From positions 82,001-146,000 of the forward strand of contig JACSYO010001951.1 of the NCBI GenBank assembly GCA_016806645.1: 64,000 nucleotides of DNA. The letters are read 5' to 3'. Numbering within the stretch: the stretch's first letter is position 1; each line of letters opens with the position of its first letter. The notes below the pieces were generated by a model. That model saw nothing but the letters and a program-made list of their open reading frames with translations. It was not told the origin of the DNA and ran no database searches. Source of the stretch: Ophiodon elongatus (lineage: Eukaryota; Chordata; Actinopteri; Perciformes; Hexagrammidae). A program made the position numbers and the translations under genes. This document shows positions 36,141 through 47,477 of this stretch, one piece after another.

Positions 36141-36181
36141 CAACAGCTGTGACACCTGCTCAATGGGCTTATTTAACCTGC
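36141..36181 (+). promoter_or_regulatory. Candidate core promoter with two E-boxes
   Basis: E-boxes CAGCTG (36144-36149) and CACCTG (36153-36158) are followed by a TATA-like TTATTTAA (about 36169-36176), some 45 bp before the ATG at 36222. E-boxes close to the TATA box are typical of oocyte genes controlled by FIGLA-type bHLH factors (established for zona pellucida genes). Applying this here is inference. Confidence 0.35.
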
Positions 36182-36221
36182 CATGTGGCTCAGGCAACAT
36201 CTTCTGTTGGTGACTGAAGCC

Positions 36222-39177
36222 ATGGGAGCGTTTTGGGCCTTGCTTGTGTGTGTGCTGACTGTGTGGCTTACCAAAGGTATTTATATTCATTCTGTTTGAA
36301 GCTTGTATTAAATAAAAATTGGTGTTGGAGTATAGCAAATGTGAGGGATGTTAATTACTCAATTCCTGAAATGCCATTTAGCTGTAACAAGTTTGTCTCA
36401 TATGCCATCAAACAGCAGAAACATTTGATTAACAGCAACTATTTTGGCCATAGGCTCTTGTTCGCCTGCTGGTGGCACAAATGAAAGCAATAATGTGTTG
36501 CTGAGGAGAATGAGAGGTAAGAATATTAGTGATAATATTTGCTGAGCTTGTTCCCGACGCTAAATTTCATTTGTACTATAGATCTTTCTCCCAATGAGAA
36601 CTCCATAAAGAAGGCCCTTACACGTCTCCAGTCACAGGAGTCCATGTTGCTGCAAGCTTATGACGAAGGTGAGCAGGTTCTGTTCAGTTTGTGTACAGTC
36701 ATAATGTGTTTTTAAGTTTCCAATAATGCCTTGTCTGGCTTTTGGTACTTGGATTTCAAAAGACTGTCTAAGCTACGTAGTAGATCATAGTATACCTCCA
36801 TACTATATCGTACGCAGTGAGTTCAATATGTTTTTGAAGTAAAACAAAATTTAAATTTTTGGTCTTTGGGGCTTAGTTAAGTTTTTGCATCAAGTCCACA
36901 CAGAATTCTCACAGCCCTGTCAAAGTCTAGAGAAGTTGAACATCACTCAATTTCTCTTAGATATTAATTGTTTGTTAATCTGATCTTTATTTCAGTGCAA
37001 CTGGAAACTAATGAAGTGGAAGTTGAGGCAAAAAGTGTTCACCTGAAAGTTGTAGAAAAGTCCCTGATCGGCCCGAAGGAGCTAAAAACCAAGGCAGATA
37101 ACTTTGATCTACATACGGGCATGAGCAACCACACAGCCGGCAACGGCACGGCCTCCGACAGCGGTAAGGGCGGCAACGGCACGGCCTCCAACAGCATCAA
37201 AGGCGGCAACGGCACCGCCTCCGACAGCGGCAAGGGCGGCAACGGCACGGCCTCCGACAGCGGCAAGGGCCTCCCCGGCGGCAACGGCACGGCCTCCGAC
37301 AGCGGCAAGGGCCTCCCCGGCGGCAACGGCACGGCCTCCGACAGCGGCAAGGGCCTCCCCGGCGGCAACGGCACGGCCTCCGACAGCGGCAAGGGCCTCC
37401 CCGGCGGCAACGGCACGGCCTCCGACAGCGGCAAGGGCCTCCCCGGCGGCAACGGCACGGCCTCCGACAGCGGCAAGGGCGGCAACGGCACGGCCTCCGA
37501 CAGCGGCAAGGGGGCAACGCCGGCCCGAGCGGCGGCAACGGCACGGCCTCCGACAGCGGCAAGGGCGGCAACGGCACGGCCTCCGACAGCGGCAAGGGCG
37601 GCAACGGCACGGCCTCCGACGGGCGGCAACGGCACGGCCTCCGACAGGAGCGGCAACGGCACGGCCAACGCAAGGCGGCAACGGCACGGCCTCCGACAGG
37701 CAAGGGCCTCCCGCGGCAACGTGACCGGCAGGCCGCGGCAACGGCACGGCCTCCGAGCGGCACCTCCCAGGCGGCAACGGCACGGCCTCCGACAGCGGCA
37801 GGGCGGCAACGGCACGGCCTCCGAGCAGCGGCAACGGCACGGCCTCCGACAGCGGCGAGGAGGCAACGGCACGGCCTGACGGCGGCAGCGGCAACGCACG
37901 GCCTCCGGGCAGACGGCGGCAAGGCGGCAACGGACCCTCCGAAGCGCGAAAGGCGGCAACGGCACGGCCTCCGACAGCGGCAAGGGCCTCCACCCTCCGA
38001 CAGCGGCAAGGGCCTCCCCGGCGGCAACGGCACGGCCTCCGACAGCGGCAAGGGCCTCCCGGCGGCAACGGCACGGCCTCCGACAGCGGCAAGGGCCTCC
38101 CCGGCGGCAACGGCACGGCCTCCGACAGCGGCAAGGGCCTCCCCGGCGGCAACGGCACGGCCTCCGACAGCGGCGAGGGAGGCAACGGCACGGCCTCCGA
38201 CAGCGGCGAGGGAGGCAACGGCACGGCCTCCGACAGCGGCGAGGGCGGCAACGGCACGGCCTCCGACAGCGGCAAAGGCGGCAACGGCACGGCCTCCGAC
38301 AGCGATAAGGGCCTCCCCGCCGGCAACGGCACGGCCTCCGACAGCGGCAAAGGCAGCAACGGCACGGCCTCCGACAGCGGCAAAGGCACGGCCTCCGACA
38401 GCGGCAAAGGCGGCAACGGCACGGCCTCCGACAGCGGCAAAGGCGGCAACGGCACGGCCTCCGACAGCGATAAGGGCCTCCCCAGCAGCAACGGCACGGC
38501 CTCCGACAGCGGCAAAGGCGGCAACGGCACGGCCTCCGACAGCGGCAAAGGCACGGCCTCCGACAGCGGGCATCAAGGCGGCAACGGCACGGCCTCCGAC
38601 AAAGGCTAAGCAACGGCACGGCCTCCGACAGCGGCAAGGGCCTCCCCGCAAAGGCACGGCCTCCGACAGCGGTAAGGGCATCAAAGGCGGCAACGGCACG
38701 GCCTCCGACAATGCTAAAGGCGGCAACGGCACGGCCTCCGACAGCGGCAAGGGCCTCCCCGGCGGCAACGGCACGGCCTCCGACAGCGGTGAGGGCGGCA
38801 ACGGCACGGCCTCCGACAGCGGTGAGGGCGGCAACGGCACGGCCTCCGACAGCGGTGAGGGCGGCAACGGCACGGCCTCCGACAGCGGTGAGGGCGGCAA
38901 CGGCACGGCCTCCGACAGCGGTGAGGGAGGCAACGGCACGGCCTCCGACAGCGCTGAGGGAGGCAACGGCACGGCCTCCGACAACGCTGAGGGAGGCAAC
39001 GGCACGGCCTCCGACAACGCTAAAGGTGGCAACGGCACGGCCTCCGACAGCATCAAAGGCGGCAACGGCACAGCCTCCGACAGCAGCAAGGGCCTCCCCG
39101 GCGGTAACGGCACGGCCTCTGACAGCGGCAACGGCACGGCCTCCGACAGCCTCCCTGGCCCCATAATTAGTAGGTAA
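36222..39177 (+). CDS. Secreted protein with tandem N-glycosylation-sequon repeats
   Basis: Four exons can be read with phase-consistent GT/AG sites: 36222-36276, 36454-36516, 36582-36668 and 36996-39177. Exon 1 encodes a signal peptide (MGAFWALLVCVLTVWL). Exons 2-3 and the start of exon 4 give ~90 residues of unrecognised, helix-prone sequence. The rest is a tandem array of 11-residue (GGNGTASDSGK) and 14-residue (with GLP) units, each carrying an N-G-T sequon. The product should be secreted and densely N-glycosylated. Hyosophorins, the cortical-alveolus glycoproteins of fish eggs, have this kind of design; I infer but cannot show that relationship. The frame is broken by indels at about 37510-38000 and again near 38570-38680, yet the 3' end returns to the sequon frame and a clean stop (39175). 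Misassembly is a likely cause. Confidence 0.65.
37133..39150 (+). repeat. 33/42-bp GC-rich coding minisatellite
   Basis: More than 40 copies of GGCAACGGCACGGCCTCCGA followed by CAGCGGCAAG, spaced 33 bp or 42 bp. Codon choice is nearly invariant between units, which points to recent homogenisation. The array is an island of about 70% G+C in AT-rich DNA. It also opens very long antisense frames that are artefacts of the repeat. Confidence 0.95.
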
Positions 39178-39251
39178 TAGTTGTGAGGAACCATGCAAGA
39201 GTTAAATTTGCATCTTAAGATGTTTCTGCGTGTACCTACTTCTCTGCTTTA

Positions 39252-39257
39252 AATAAA
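39252..39257 (+). terminator. Polyadenylation signal of the repeat-glycoprotein gene
   Basis: AATAAA 75 bp after the stop codon, followed at about 39275 by a T/G-rich stretch (TATTTTGGTTTCC), the normal arrangement for an mRNA 3' end. Confidence 0.6.
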
Positions 39258-39259
39258 AC

Positions 39260-41039
39260 GGTTTACTGATATTTTGGTTTCCTTATTTCTCCTGTGGGGG
39301 AGGGAGGAGAGTGGGGGTCTGTCAAAGTGTGGGAGATTTAGATTGTAAGTTAGAAGGCTTTTTGTCAAAGTATCCATTACCAATTACAAGTGGGATGTTC
39401 GGCCATACGTGTTGTACACTTGTGGAAGTGTCTGAGGCAGTATTTCCAGACGGTTCTGATTGCCAGCAGAGTAGTCTGCAGCAACTTGGCAGCATTAATG
39501 CTGTGTATTGACTTGCTTTGAGTATCAAATTCTACTTTATTGACTCCAGCTTGAAGTTGCTGCAAAAGTGACATGGGAAGTAAAGTGTGCATATTGGTAC
39601 AGGCACAAATCTTAATATGTAACAAAGTATGCAAACTTTTATTTTATTGCTTTTGGAGATGTGCCAAAAGAAATTTACACTCCATTAAAGCCTTTGGCGC
39701 TAAATATTTCATAATGGATCGTTCACAATGTTTAAACGTGACGCTCGACTATAAAAGATACTGTCATCGCGTTTAAAGATGCTAATAGATCTTTAAAGTT
39801 ATTCTCTTTTCTGTACTTATTAGTAATACAACTTAAAAGAACCAATAAATTGAAATATTTTAGCAGAAACACCATTCCAACTTCCATACGCTTATCTCAG
39901 CAGAGCCGTCCGACTGAGACACTTCATGTGGGCTCTAAAACCCTGTGAGGTCTATAAAGCTTCTTCCCCTATTTCTGACCTGCCTAGTCTTTTTGTAATG
40001 CCTGTATAACCCTCAACACGGTGATGCACAATCATGTTTACGTCCCTTTTTTTCACGGCACTCAATATGTATACTACAGCAACTATATGAATTTATAAAT
40101 GGAGCGCCATAAATATGACAAAAGGGAAATTGATTCTCAGATATTAACTAAAATCACACATAATACAATCGTTAGGCTTTTGAGATTTGTTCTGCTAGGC
40201 CTTGATAATCGGAGGAAAAAATAAACATTGTAGGTTACACAGATCAACTACAGAAGCCCAAGTTTTTTAACAATGTATTGCTCAGTACACAGGTACAAAA
40301 ATTATAATATACACATTTATCACACTCGATATTCTACTCATTATTTTGATTGCTGCCTAAACCGCACACCAAAATAAAAAGAACTGAACAATTCATAGGC
40401 AACAACTAATAACAGCATGAAAAGTCTATTAACGAGATACAATTGACCACAATCTCTGACTCTTATTCCAAGAATTTTAGGTAAATGCTAGAACCCGTTG
40501 TCACAGAAATAAGTCATGTAGCGTTTCCTCTAAACACACTTTCACACAAGCTTCATTGTATTACAATGAATTAATTGACAACAAAATAGATGGAAATTAA
40601 ATTAAATACAAGTTGTATTTACTTGCGGAAATATCCACATTTTATTTCTGGCCTGAAGGCATGACAGCTGGGAAGAAGAGAAACGTTATACAGATCTACT
40701 GAGAGAACATCTTCTCTGCGTATTCTTGTCCTCATTACCAGCTGTGTTGTGTTTATCCTTGTTGAATATTGAAAGCATGCAATATATTTTAAATACAATT
40801 GCCTCTTTAGTTTCTTTGTGATCTTGTAATTGGTCGGTTTGTTTCCTGGACCGCTGAACGAGTGCCGTTAAGGCTAGAAAAGCTGCGCCGGTTAAAATAG
40901 AAGCGCTCTGTCAAAAATGTATAATTCTCAATCATCCATCGGTATTAGGTCCAGGTACGGATACAACGGGGTCTGGGTTGGGACTCGGGCCGCTCTCCGA
41001 CTATTTCATGACCCCTGTACTTTACTTTTTTAAACTAGG
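39260..41039. other. Intergenic DNA without a recognised gene
   Basis: AT-rich, with only short frames lacking family resemblance. No repeats of note and no RNA gene seen. Confidence 0.5.
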
Positions 41040-41310
41040 CCTTTTTCCTATATGCTATACTATTACTTTTTTGTGACTCATTTTGATATTCCATGTGCTA
41101 TGACTTTTAAATGACTTTTTTTAACATACCATGCTTTGACTTTTTAAGCCTTTTTTTGATATACTGTTCTTTTACTTTTAATGATTTTTTTTCCGACATA
41201 TTACATTACATTGCCTTTTTTAAGACTATTTTTGATATACTATACTATGACTTTTTATGAGTTTTACGACTTGCTATACAATAACTTTATTTTACATACT
41301 ATACTATGAT
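41040..41310. repeat. AT-rich satellite, second block
   Basis: Same CATACTATACTATGACTTTTT motifs as 33631-34850. The 22-bp stretch GCCTTTTTTAAGACTATTTTT... near 41213 matches 33640 closely, so both blocks belong to one repeat family. Confidence 0.75.
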
Positions 41311-41490
41311 TTTTAAGAAGGCCCTCCGTAATGCCAGAGCAGCCTATTACTCATCAATAATAGAGAAAAATAAGAACAACCCCAGGTTTCTCTTCAGCCA
41401 GGCTGACAGAGAGAGTCACAGCTCTGTTGAGCTTCCTACAGACCTCAGTAGTAATGACTTGATGAACTTCTTCAATGATGAGATTCTAAC
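41311..41490 (+). mobile_element. LINE fragment (endonuclease-RT linker)
   Basis: Encodes KKALRNARAAYYSSIIEKNK, then NPRFLFSQ and DLMNFFNDEI. This is the segment between endonuclease and reverse transcriptase in L2-type fish LINEs. Truncated on both sides; it belongs upstream of the part present at 8815. Confidence 0.7.
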
Positions 41491-41914
41491 TCAGACCTGG
41501 GCATTGTACGGCCCCCGGGCCATACCCGGCCCTTTGACTGTCGCCGACCGGCCCACGGGAGGTCAATGGGAAATTAGGAATAAATGTAAGAAGTTCATAA
41601 TGCCAGCTCACAAAGCTTTTGAGCTTTCGTGTAACGCCATTGCCGTGGCGATACATGCTTCGCCGTCAACAACGAAGGTACTTTTGAGGTCCTAAACATG
41701 CTTGAAACGTGACTAAACTTTGCACACATATTTAAAGTCATGAATATAGTTACCTGACATGATTGTAATGCTTCAGAGTGGAAAGGTTGCTCGATAGCGC
41801 CCCTTACAAAATTTTGACAAAGCAGCCCTCGCAGTACGTTTGACATAGATATAAGAAATTTCGTAGGCACATGTATCACACGTAGAATTAAAAAAAAAGT
41901 CTCTTGGTTCCATG
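41491..41914. mobile_element. hAT-like terminal fragment and older repeat
   Basis: CAGACCTGGGCATTGTACGG at 41491 resembles the inverted terminus of a Charlie-type hAT element. The remainder (41580-41914) shares wording with 45360-45470 (CTAAACATGCT, GCACACA) and seems to be one older repeat, later split by the 3.3-kb hAT element. Confidence 0.4.
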
Positions 41915-42359
41915 CTCTAAACCAGTGGTCACCAACCTTTTTAAGCCCAAGATCCCTGACCTCTGCCTTGGTGACAGGCAAGATCTACCTATTTAGGCGT
42001 TAAGAGAAAAAGACTGTCCAGACTGTATTTACAACTTGAGGCTTTTTATTTGGCCTAATTGTAATTGAATGAAATCAAACACTTTGGTCCAGCTTTCAAA
42101 TTGATGTGACCAAGAACACACTAAATGACTTAATTTAAGTGCAACATAAAAAGGAAATTATTTGTTAACCGCACACAATATGAACAAGAAAAAACACATT
42201 TGCAATGAGCAGGCTGGATGAACTACCAATATTAACTGTTGTATTTATCAACTGAAATTACAACACAACTCTGACAAAATTCTCAGTCAGTGCAACTAAT
42301 GTAAGTGCAGTTCAGCTCTGTGTCCAATCACAATGCCATTAGAAGTCATGTGACTCAAG

Positions 42360-44246
42360 TCAGTGTGATGGCTGTGACTGAACACTGTCTGTGAGTGCCT
42401 TGTAGTTCGGCTCATAAGCACAGACAGCCAGTCTGAGGCAGTCTGTGAGGTGTCTGTCAGTAAGCCGGCTCCTGTACTTTGATTTGGTGATTTTCATCTG
42501 TGAAAATGCCATTTCACAGAGGTAAGTTGATCTAAAGTAGGCACTCACTTTTAGTGCACATGCGCTGAGGAGAGAAAACTTCTCTCTGCTGACAAGTCCC
42601 CAAAAGTCACTGTCCCTTGACCTGGCTTTCAGCTCTATGTCATTTTGCATATCAACCATCTCCATGTCCACTCCACCTGGCAAAGCAAATGCTTTCTGGA
42701 ATTTGGCTGCAACCTCCTCTGTATCTATAGGCAGGAATGGGTTTGAAACAAATGCAGCAATATCCTCCATGACGTCTAACTCACCAAAACGTCGACTAAA
42801 CTCTGCTGCCAGTTTGTCCAGGTGCACACAGTACTGCTCAGGGTGAAAATCTTAATTGTCTTTGATGGAATGTGACATTTTCTCCAGGTTGGTAAAGTGT
42901 GTCAGCCTTCCTTTCTTAAGATGTGTGGTCCAGACACAGACACAGACACCTTGAACGCATTCACTGCGCTTATCATGTGTGGCAGGTGCCGGTCTTTTCC
43001 CTGGAGCTCGTTGTTGAGTGAGTTCAGTTTTGCCGTTAGGTCTGTCAAAAACCCCAGGTCCAGTAGCCACATCATCTGAACCCCAGGTCCAGTAGCCACA
43101 TCATCTGAACCCCAGGTCCAGTAGCCACGCATCATCTGACAGTTCCTCGTGTTCCTCGTTCCTTTTCGACAGAAACGCCTTTATCTCAGGCAGCAAGTCA
43201 ACAAATCGCTGCAGCACTTTGCCGCGACTCAACCACCGGACATCAGCATGCAGAAGCAGGTCTCCATACGCGGAATCGAGCTCATCCAGTAACGCCTTGA
43301 ATAAGCGATGCTGAAGTGCTTTTGCTCGAATCGAGTTTACTTTGACCACCAGTATCATTACATGAGAAAAGTCCACAACTTTCCCAGCCAAGGCTTGCTG
43401 ATGAATCACACAGTGATACTTCATGAAGTCGGGGAAATCCGGATCATTACGGCACAGTGCTATAAAACCAGTGTGCACACCGCACATTGCCTGTGCCCCA
43501 TCAGTAGTGATTGCCACCAGTTTATGAATGGAGATGTTATTTTCACGGACATAGCTTTTAAAAACATTGTAAATTATCTGCTTTAAATGGAGAAGAGTGA
43601 GGAAGTCCTCCTTTGTTGTAAAGTCCTGGAAAGCCATTCTGACAAATACAACAAGCTGAACTGTGTCCATCACATCCAGCGATTCATCAAACTGAAGTGA
43701 AAAATATTCACAGAGTGACAAGTCCTTCAACACCTGTTGACCAACGTCCTCTGACAGTAACCCGACCCTTCGTGTCACTGTTGCAGGACCAAGCGGAAAA
43801 GCACGGAATGCGGCTTTTATGTCCTCTTTGTTTTTGAAGTGGCTGCAAACAGTCTCTGCGGTGACGGCCATTGCTTCCTTAAATAAATCCCCATCTGTAA
43901 AAGGCTTCTTGTGTTTAGCCAAAAGGTGGCTAACACGAAATGACGCTTCAGTTGCAGCCTTATTTTGAGAAGTGTGTTTTGTGATAAGCGACTGCTGAGC
44001 CTTCAACTCCACTTTCAGCTCTTGAACTTTCTTGGCGCGGATTGCGCTCTTTGGTGGATAGCCGTCTTTGAATTTCTGGTGGTTAGTGTTGTGGTGCCGC
44101 TCCAAATTCCCTCGCTTAGACAGTACCTGTGACTGGTGGCACAACATACACACACACTTGTCTTTTACCAAGGTAAAAATAAATTCCTCCTCCCATTCTG
44201 GATGGAAATGGTAGGTTTTCGCTTTCTTTCGTGGAGCCTCCGCCAT
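42360..44246 (-). pseudogene. hAT transposase (BED/ZBED-like)
   Basis: Reads from the ATG at 44246. It has a BED-type zinc finger (CVCMLC ... RHHNTNH, residues ~31-56), then the RNase H-like core with FDESLDV (first catalytic Asp), TTDGAQAMCG (second Asp) and CVIHQQAL (C-x2-H). The C-terminal hAT dimerisation region has YLCEMAFSQM, with the catalytic Glu, and ends at 42360. The domains resemble GTF2IRD2/ZBED-type hAT proteins. The frame breaks at 43101, where two extra 29-bp repeat units are inserted, and again near 42915 and 42855. It is not functional as written. Confidence 0.85.
43050..43138. repeat. 29-bp triplication in the transposase
   Basis: Three tandem copies of AACCCCAGGTCCAGTAGCCA + CATCATCTG. 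The third copy has two more bases (ACGCATC) and appears to be the original. The two added 29-bp units shift the frame by one. Confidence 0.9.
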
Positions 44247-45196
44247 GCTTGCTAACTGCCAACAACGCCAGGGTAATCACCATGGTGACGACGTTTGCGA
44301 AAGTCAATCAGGCGTAATGGGCCTCATTCTCGAACGCAGTTAAGAAGAAGTTAGGAAGACATTTCTTCTGAACTCCACTTACGCGGTTTTCGGGACAAAT
44401 TTGGCATTCATGAAAGTTTTCTCGTCTGGGATTCGTTGTGAACTTAGACCAGAATTTCAGAACGCTAAATAGCAGTCGTAAATCGACCAGAGTTTTCTTA
44501 AATGCAATTCCTCAAAAAACCACTAGATGCCCCACGGGGCAGCTCCGTGTTAGAAGGGGCATTTAGTGGGAAGGGCTGAATTTGTGAGAAATCGTTGGTG
44601 ATTACGTTCACATCAACTCTACAGACATCCTCAGATTTAAATAATTATAATAATAATAAATACGATAATATTTGTATCATTAACAATTACGTTTCACATT
44701 TATAGTCATGATTCTACGAGGCATCGTGATATCATAAAATAAACAAAAGCACAACACGAACACTGCAAATGTAAGTGAATAAATAAATAAGCACTAAACT
44801 CAATCGCGTGGATATAGCCACAGTGGAATAGAATGGACACATCTACACAAGTTAGTCTCAGTGCTCGCTTTCCGCTTTGACATGATTCTAACCAGTCTGA
44901 AGTTGCTTTCGCGTTGCTTGTGGAGTCTGTCGATTGTGCACACGTCTCTTCAGTTGCATGCCCTAATAAGGAGCTGGCGGGGCGTTTCTGTATGCAAATC
45001 CAGGTGCACGGGAAAGCGCGTTCAATTTAAGAATCCTCATTCGGGAGCACAGCTGAGAACACTTCGGCTGTTTAAGAACCCATTTTCAGGCGTTCATGAA
45101 TCAGGCGGAGATCTTTTCTGACGTTGGTCTTCCGAAGTCCGTAAGAAAACATTTCAGATCAACGCGATCGACGGGTTGGCGACCACTGCTCTAAAC

Positions 45197-45474
45197 CGTA
45201 TCGGAAGTCGGCCATTTTGATTTTTGTGGGATTTTTCCTTTCATTTTTGCCTATTTCTAGGCTCTTTATTTGAACTCCTCCTCCTAGGTAAATCATCAGA
45301 TAGACTTCAAATTTGGTCAGTACAATGTAAAAACCTTAGTGATTAAAAGTTATCAAAATGTTGTTTCGTCGAAGGCTGTTGCCGTAGCAACTCACTCTTC
45401 GACATGAAAAACAAATATGTTTTTGAGGGGCTAAACATGCTCAAAACAGATTAAAACATAGCACACACATTATG
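45197..45474. repeat. Right half of an older repeat split by the hAT element
   Basis: Continues the DNA left of the hAT target site. No coding capacity. Contains GAAGTCGGCCATTTTGATTT and a CTAAACATGCTC stretch similar to 41692. Confidence 0.4.
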
Positions 45475-45557
45475 CGTCCGATCTCGGAAGCTAAGTAGAT
45501 TCGGGTCTGATTACTACTTGGATGGGAGACCGCCTGGGAACACCAGATGTAAGCTCT
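45475..45557 (+). pseudogene. 5S rRNA gene fragment, 3' two-thirds
   Basis: Matches the vertebrate 5S rRNA from its GTCCGATCTCGGAAGCTAAG region to the 3' end. The internal control region elements AGCTAAG (A-box part) and TGGATGGGAGACCGCC (C box) are present. The first ~35 nt are missing and several substitutions and a small deletion (ACCAGATGTAAGCT) are seen. A LINE fragment follows without spacer. It is a retropseudogene or part of a 5S-derived SINE, not a functional gene. Confidence 0.8.
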
Positions 45558-45840
45558 TTAATTGGTGAGGCACCATCATATCTTAAGGAGCTTATAGTAC
45601 CATATTACCCCACTAGAGAGCTCATAGTACCATATTACCCCACTAGAAAGCTTATAGTACCATATTACCCCACTAGAGAGTTCATAGTACCATATTACCC
45701 CACTAGAGAGCTCATAGTACCATATTACCCGACTAGAAAGCTTATAGTACCATATTACCCCACTAGAGAGTTCATAGTACCATATTACCCCACTAGAAAG
45801 CTCATAGTACCATATTACCCCATTAGAGAGCTATAGTACC
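45558..45840 (+). mobile_element. LINE fragment with eight 30-bp repeat units
   Basis: Begins with the L2-type coding stretch TTAATTGGTGAGGCACCATC (as at 9818) and runs into eight tandem copies of the 30-bp IVPYYPTRE-coding unit (about 45591-45830), with a ninth degenerate one. The LINE's following sequence is absent. The frame stays open through all units. Confidence 0.85.
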
Positions 45841-47477
45841 GTATCAGGTTACTTTTTTTTGTACCCGTAGGTAGACTTGGTTTGCAAAAGAAAGCGAGGC
45901 ATCCATCTCGACACACATTACAATCAACACAGACAACAATAAATAAATAGATAAAAGTACATAAAATTACAAATCAGTGCACCGTTATAATTATAATTTG
46001 TTCACCTGAGTGATGGCTGCTGGAACAAAGCTGTTTTTATACCGCTTTCTTCTACACCGTGGGACTAAATACCTCCGTCTAGAAGGAAGAAGCTGAGATT
46101 CCCTGTGCAAAGGGAGTCGTCCTTTAAAATGGAGCCGGTTAACCAGTGTAACTGTCTGGTGTACAGGGACTCTGGGTTGAGCTGTGACTCACCAATCAGC
46201 CTGCTAGACCATTTAACAATCTGATGCAGAGAGTTTCTGTTCTTTAAAGGTAGGTTACCAAACCATGACACCAAAGAAAAAGATAAAATCGATTCAATAA
46301 AAGCACGATAAAATAAGGTCATCATGGTTTTGTCAATGTGGATTGTTTCCTCAAACAAAACAAGCGCTGGTGCCCCTTTTTGCACACGGCTACACAGTTT
46401 GCTTCAGAGTTAAATTTTCAGAGTCAATAATTGTCCCAAAATATTTGTAAGATTGCACACATTCCACTGTTTGACCCTTAATGGATATGACTTCATGTGT
46501 GTGGGCGTGTCTTGTAAAATCAATGATCATGTCTTTGGTTTTAGATATGTTTAATCGAAGATAGGACTCCTCACACCACTTCACAAAGTCGTCGATGACT
46601 GGGCCGTGGCTGTCTCATTGTCCTGGAGCCGACTAACAATAACAGAATAATCAGCGTATTTTAAGATGGTCCTATTTTCATACCTGCTCTGACACATATT
46701 TGTGTAGAGGATGAATAATAGAGGCGAAAGCACACATCCTTGTGGGGAGCCAGTGGAGGAGCAAACTTGGTCAGACAGAATTCTTTTTACCCTCACTCTT
46801 TGTCTCCTATTAGTTAAAAAGTCAAGAATCCAACCCACAAGATTATGACTTAAGACAAATTGTTCTAAAAGCCTACTGGTTAAAATATGGGGTTGAATTG
46901 TGTTAAAAGCAGAGGAGAAATCAACAAATAGAAGTCTAGCATGAGATCCATTTCCCTCCAGGTGTTTAAAAAGTAAATTAAACAAAGTGACTGGCATCTT
47001 CTACTCCTCTGTGTAGCCTATTCGCAAACTGCATGGGATCAAGTGCTTGCTCAGTTTTTCTTAAAATTTCTGACCTTACCAGCCTTTCAAAAGTTTTCAT
47101 TAAAATTGATGTGAGAGCAACCGGTCTAACATTTTTTAGACTTTTGGTGCAACTGGATTTGGGAACAGGGACGACCACAGCATCCTTCGAGATCGTAGAT
47201 ACAAGCTGTGCCTGTAAAGACTTATTAAAAATGTAGTGGAATACAGGACTCAGTTCTTTTGCACAAGTTTTAAGTAAACGATCACAGATGTTGTCGGGTC
47301 CGTGACTCTTATTTACTCTTATCGAAAGGAAGGCCTTTTCCACATCCTTTTGGTCTATGTCAAAGTGCTGATTATCTTCTAGTTTGTGATTCAGTTCCTG
47401 AATTTCATTACTAAAATCAAAGGTATCAAAATTAATATAAAAACGATTGAGGGCATTGGCAAACTCAGTATCTGAGT
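45841..47477 (-). mobile_element. Jockey/CR1-superfamily LINE, inactive
   Basis: On the - strand the pieces read as one reverse transcriptase: INKSHGPDNICDRLLK, RPVALTSILMKTFERLV, the LFVDFSSAFNTIQPHIL palm motif, GSPQGCVLSPLLF, and the thumb (LRLNISKTKDMIIDF, then YKYFGTIID). The catalytic box is mutated: YADY replaces Y/FADD (about 46655). Small frameshifts separate 46997/46978, 46584/46581 and 46390/46385. The 5' end is missing and abuts the tail of the L2 LINE. Confidence 0.8.

Larger units (their letters stand above)
41915..45196 (-). mobile_element. hAT transposon with 8-bp target duplication
   Basis: The element spans 41923-45188 and is flanked on both sides by CTCTAAAC (41915-41922 and 45189-45196). 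This perfect 8-bp target duplication is typical of hAT. Its termini CAGTGGTCACCAACC and, on the other strand, CAGTGGTCGCCAACC form an inverted repeat with one mismatch. It carries one transposase pseudogene on the - strand. Confidence 0.92.

Noticed and set aside
37039..39198. Very long antisense open frames (over 600 codons) across the GC-rich array
   Set aside because: They are by-products of a GC-rich repeat whose unit length is a multiple of three. The + strand frame has a signal peptide, splice sites, stop and poly(A) signal; the antisense frames have none.
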